Below are positions 5,958-6,114 of a stretch of 6,114 nt of DNA, piece by piece. The position numbers and the translations under genes were made by a program. The stretch spans positions 1 through 6,114 of the forward strand of contig JACQQT010000064.1 in assembly GCA_016206815.1 (NCBI GenBank), in the 5' to 3' direction. Source of the stretch: Candidatus Omnitrophota bacterium (GTDB taxonomy: Bacteria; Omnitrophota; Omnitrophia; Omnitrophales; Danuiimicrobiaceae). Position 1 is the first letter of the stretch, and the number at the start of each line of letters is the position of its first letter. The notes under the pieces were generated by a model. The model searched no databases and had not been told where the DNA came from. It saw nothing but the letters and a program-made list of their open reading frames with translations.

Positions 5958-6007
5958 CGCGGAGGAGAAGCGGAGCAAAATGCCCTGGCAGGAGAATGTC
6001 GAACTAT

Positions 6008-6114
6008 TTATTGCACTTTGAGGAAGAGGGCTTTTAAGTATTCGCCTTCGGGATGGTAGATATTGATGGGGTGGTCAAAGGGATGGGAGGTCTTTTCAAT
6101 AATCTGAACATTCC
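6008..6114 (-). CDS. C-terminus of a probable RlmI-family 23S rRNA (cytosine-C5) methyltransferase, 5' part outside window
   Basis: Only the last 34 codons and the TAA are present. The hand translation ends in EKTSHPFDHPINIYHPEGEY, then LKALFLKVQ and stop. The pattern DHP...PEGEYLK.hhLKV is the usual end of COG1092 class I SAM-dependent methyltransferases (PUA plus Rossmann; RlmI modifies C1962 of 23S rRNA in E. coli). The catalytic cysteines and the SAM site lie outside, so function rests on this tail alone. It reads in the same direction as the trpS operon but is separated from it by 414 nt containing the foldbacks and the trpS promoter, so it is probably a separate transcription unit. Confidence 0.72.
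   Translation of the reverse strand, partial: NVQIIEKTSHPFDHPINIYHPEGEYLKALFLKVQ

Larger units (their letters stand above)
5842..5994. repeat. Second foldback element: outer stem enclosing two hairpins
   Basis: The 20-nt arms 5842-5861 and 5975-5994 are inverted repeats with 17 of 20 bases complementary. They enclose two strong hairpins (5872-5908 and 5919-5957), giving a three-way-junction layout with short purine- and GC-rich linkers. The element abuts the first foldback, sharing the four bases 5842-5845. It begins 13 nt after the stop of the methyltransferase-like gene on the right. No ORF, tRNA or recognised RNA family fits. Pairing was worked out by eye; whether it acts as DNA or RNA is unknown. 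Confidence 0.65.

Noticed and set aside
5674..5994. CRISPR array, tRNA gene or integrase attachment site
   Set aside because: There are no regularly spaced direct repeats, no tRNA acceptor/TPsiC pattern or CCA end, and no integrase gene in view. The repeats are inverted and nested, not tandem.

Overview
The window is bacterial chromosome of moderate GC content, and almost all of it is coding on the minus strand. Six genes read leftward in one very tight run: trpS (5593-4613), scpA (4611-3832), scpB (3832-3050), pheA (3060-1987), hisC (1981-857) and aroF (860 to beyond position 1). Their junctions are, in order, a 1-nt gap, a 1-nt overlap, an 11-nt overlap, a 5-nt gap and a 4-nt ATGA overlap. 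This is the picture of a single translationally coupled operon. At the right edge (6114-6008) lies the last 34 codons of another minus-strand gene, which looks like an RlmI-type rRNA methyltransferase.

The operon mixes three jobs: charging tRNA with tryptophan (trpS), chromosome condensation through the SMC accessory subunits ScpA and ScpB, and aromatic amino acid synthesis. The aromatic part covers entry into the shikimate pathway (AroF, DAHP synthase), the chorismate-to-phenylpyruvate branch (PheA, fused chorismate mutase, prephenate dehydratase and ACT domain) and a HisC-family aminotransferase that probably performs the final transamination to Phe or Tyr. Feedback control appears to sit in the proteins (PheA ACT domain, AroF N-terminal ferredoxin-like domain). 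The leader before trpS is too short for a T-box or attenuator, and a good sigma70-type promoter is visible 30-58 nt upstream of the trpS start.

The only sizeable gap is 5594-6007 (414 nt). It holds the trpS promoter and, upstream of it, two large foldback elements side by side (5674-5845 and 5842-5994), each with a long closing stem and internal hairpins. This is the least explained sequence in the window and the best candidate for something undescribed: a dispersed repeat or MITE-like element, or a structured RNA or terminator.

The organism cannot be named from this window. TrpRS carries a four-cysteine motif like that of the iron-sulfur TrpRS of Thermotoga maritima, and AroF is of the Thermotoga/Bacillus class with an N-terminal regulatory domain. 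My recollection is that trpS/scpAB next to pheA and other aromatic genes occurs in Desulfobacterota-like and uncultured lineages such as Omnitrophota. I treat that as a weak inference. No phage, IS transposase, CRISPR, tRNA or rRNA was seen.
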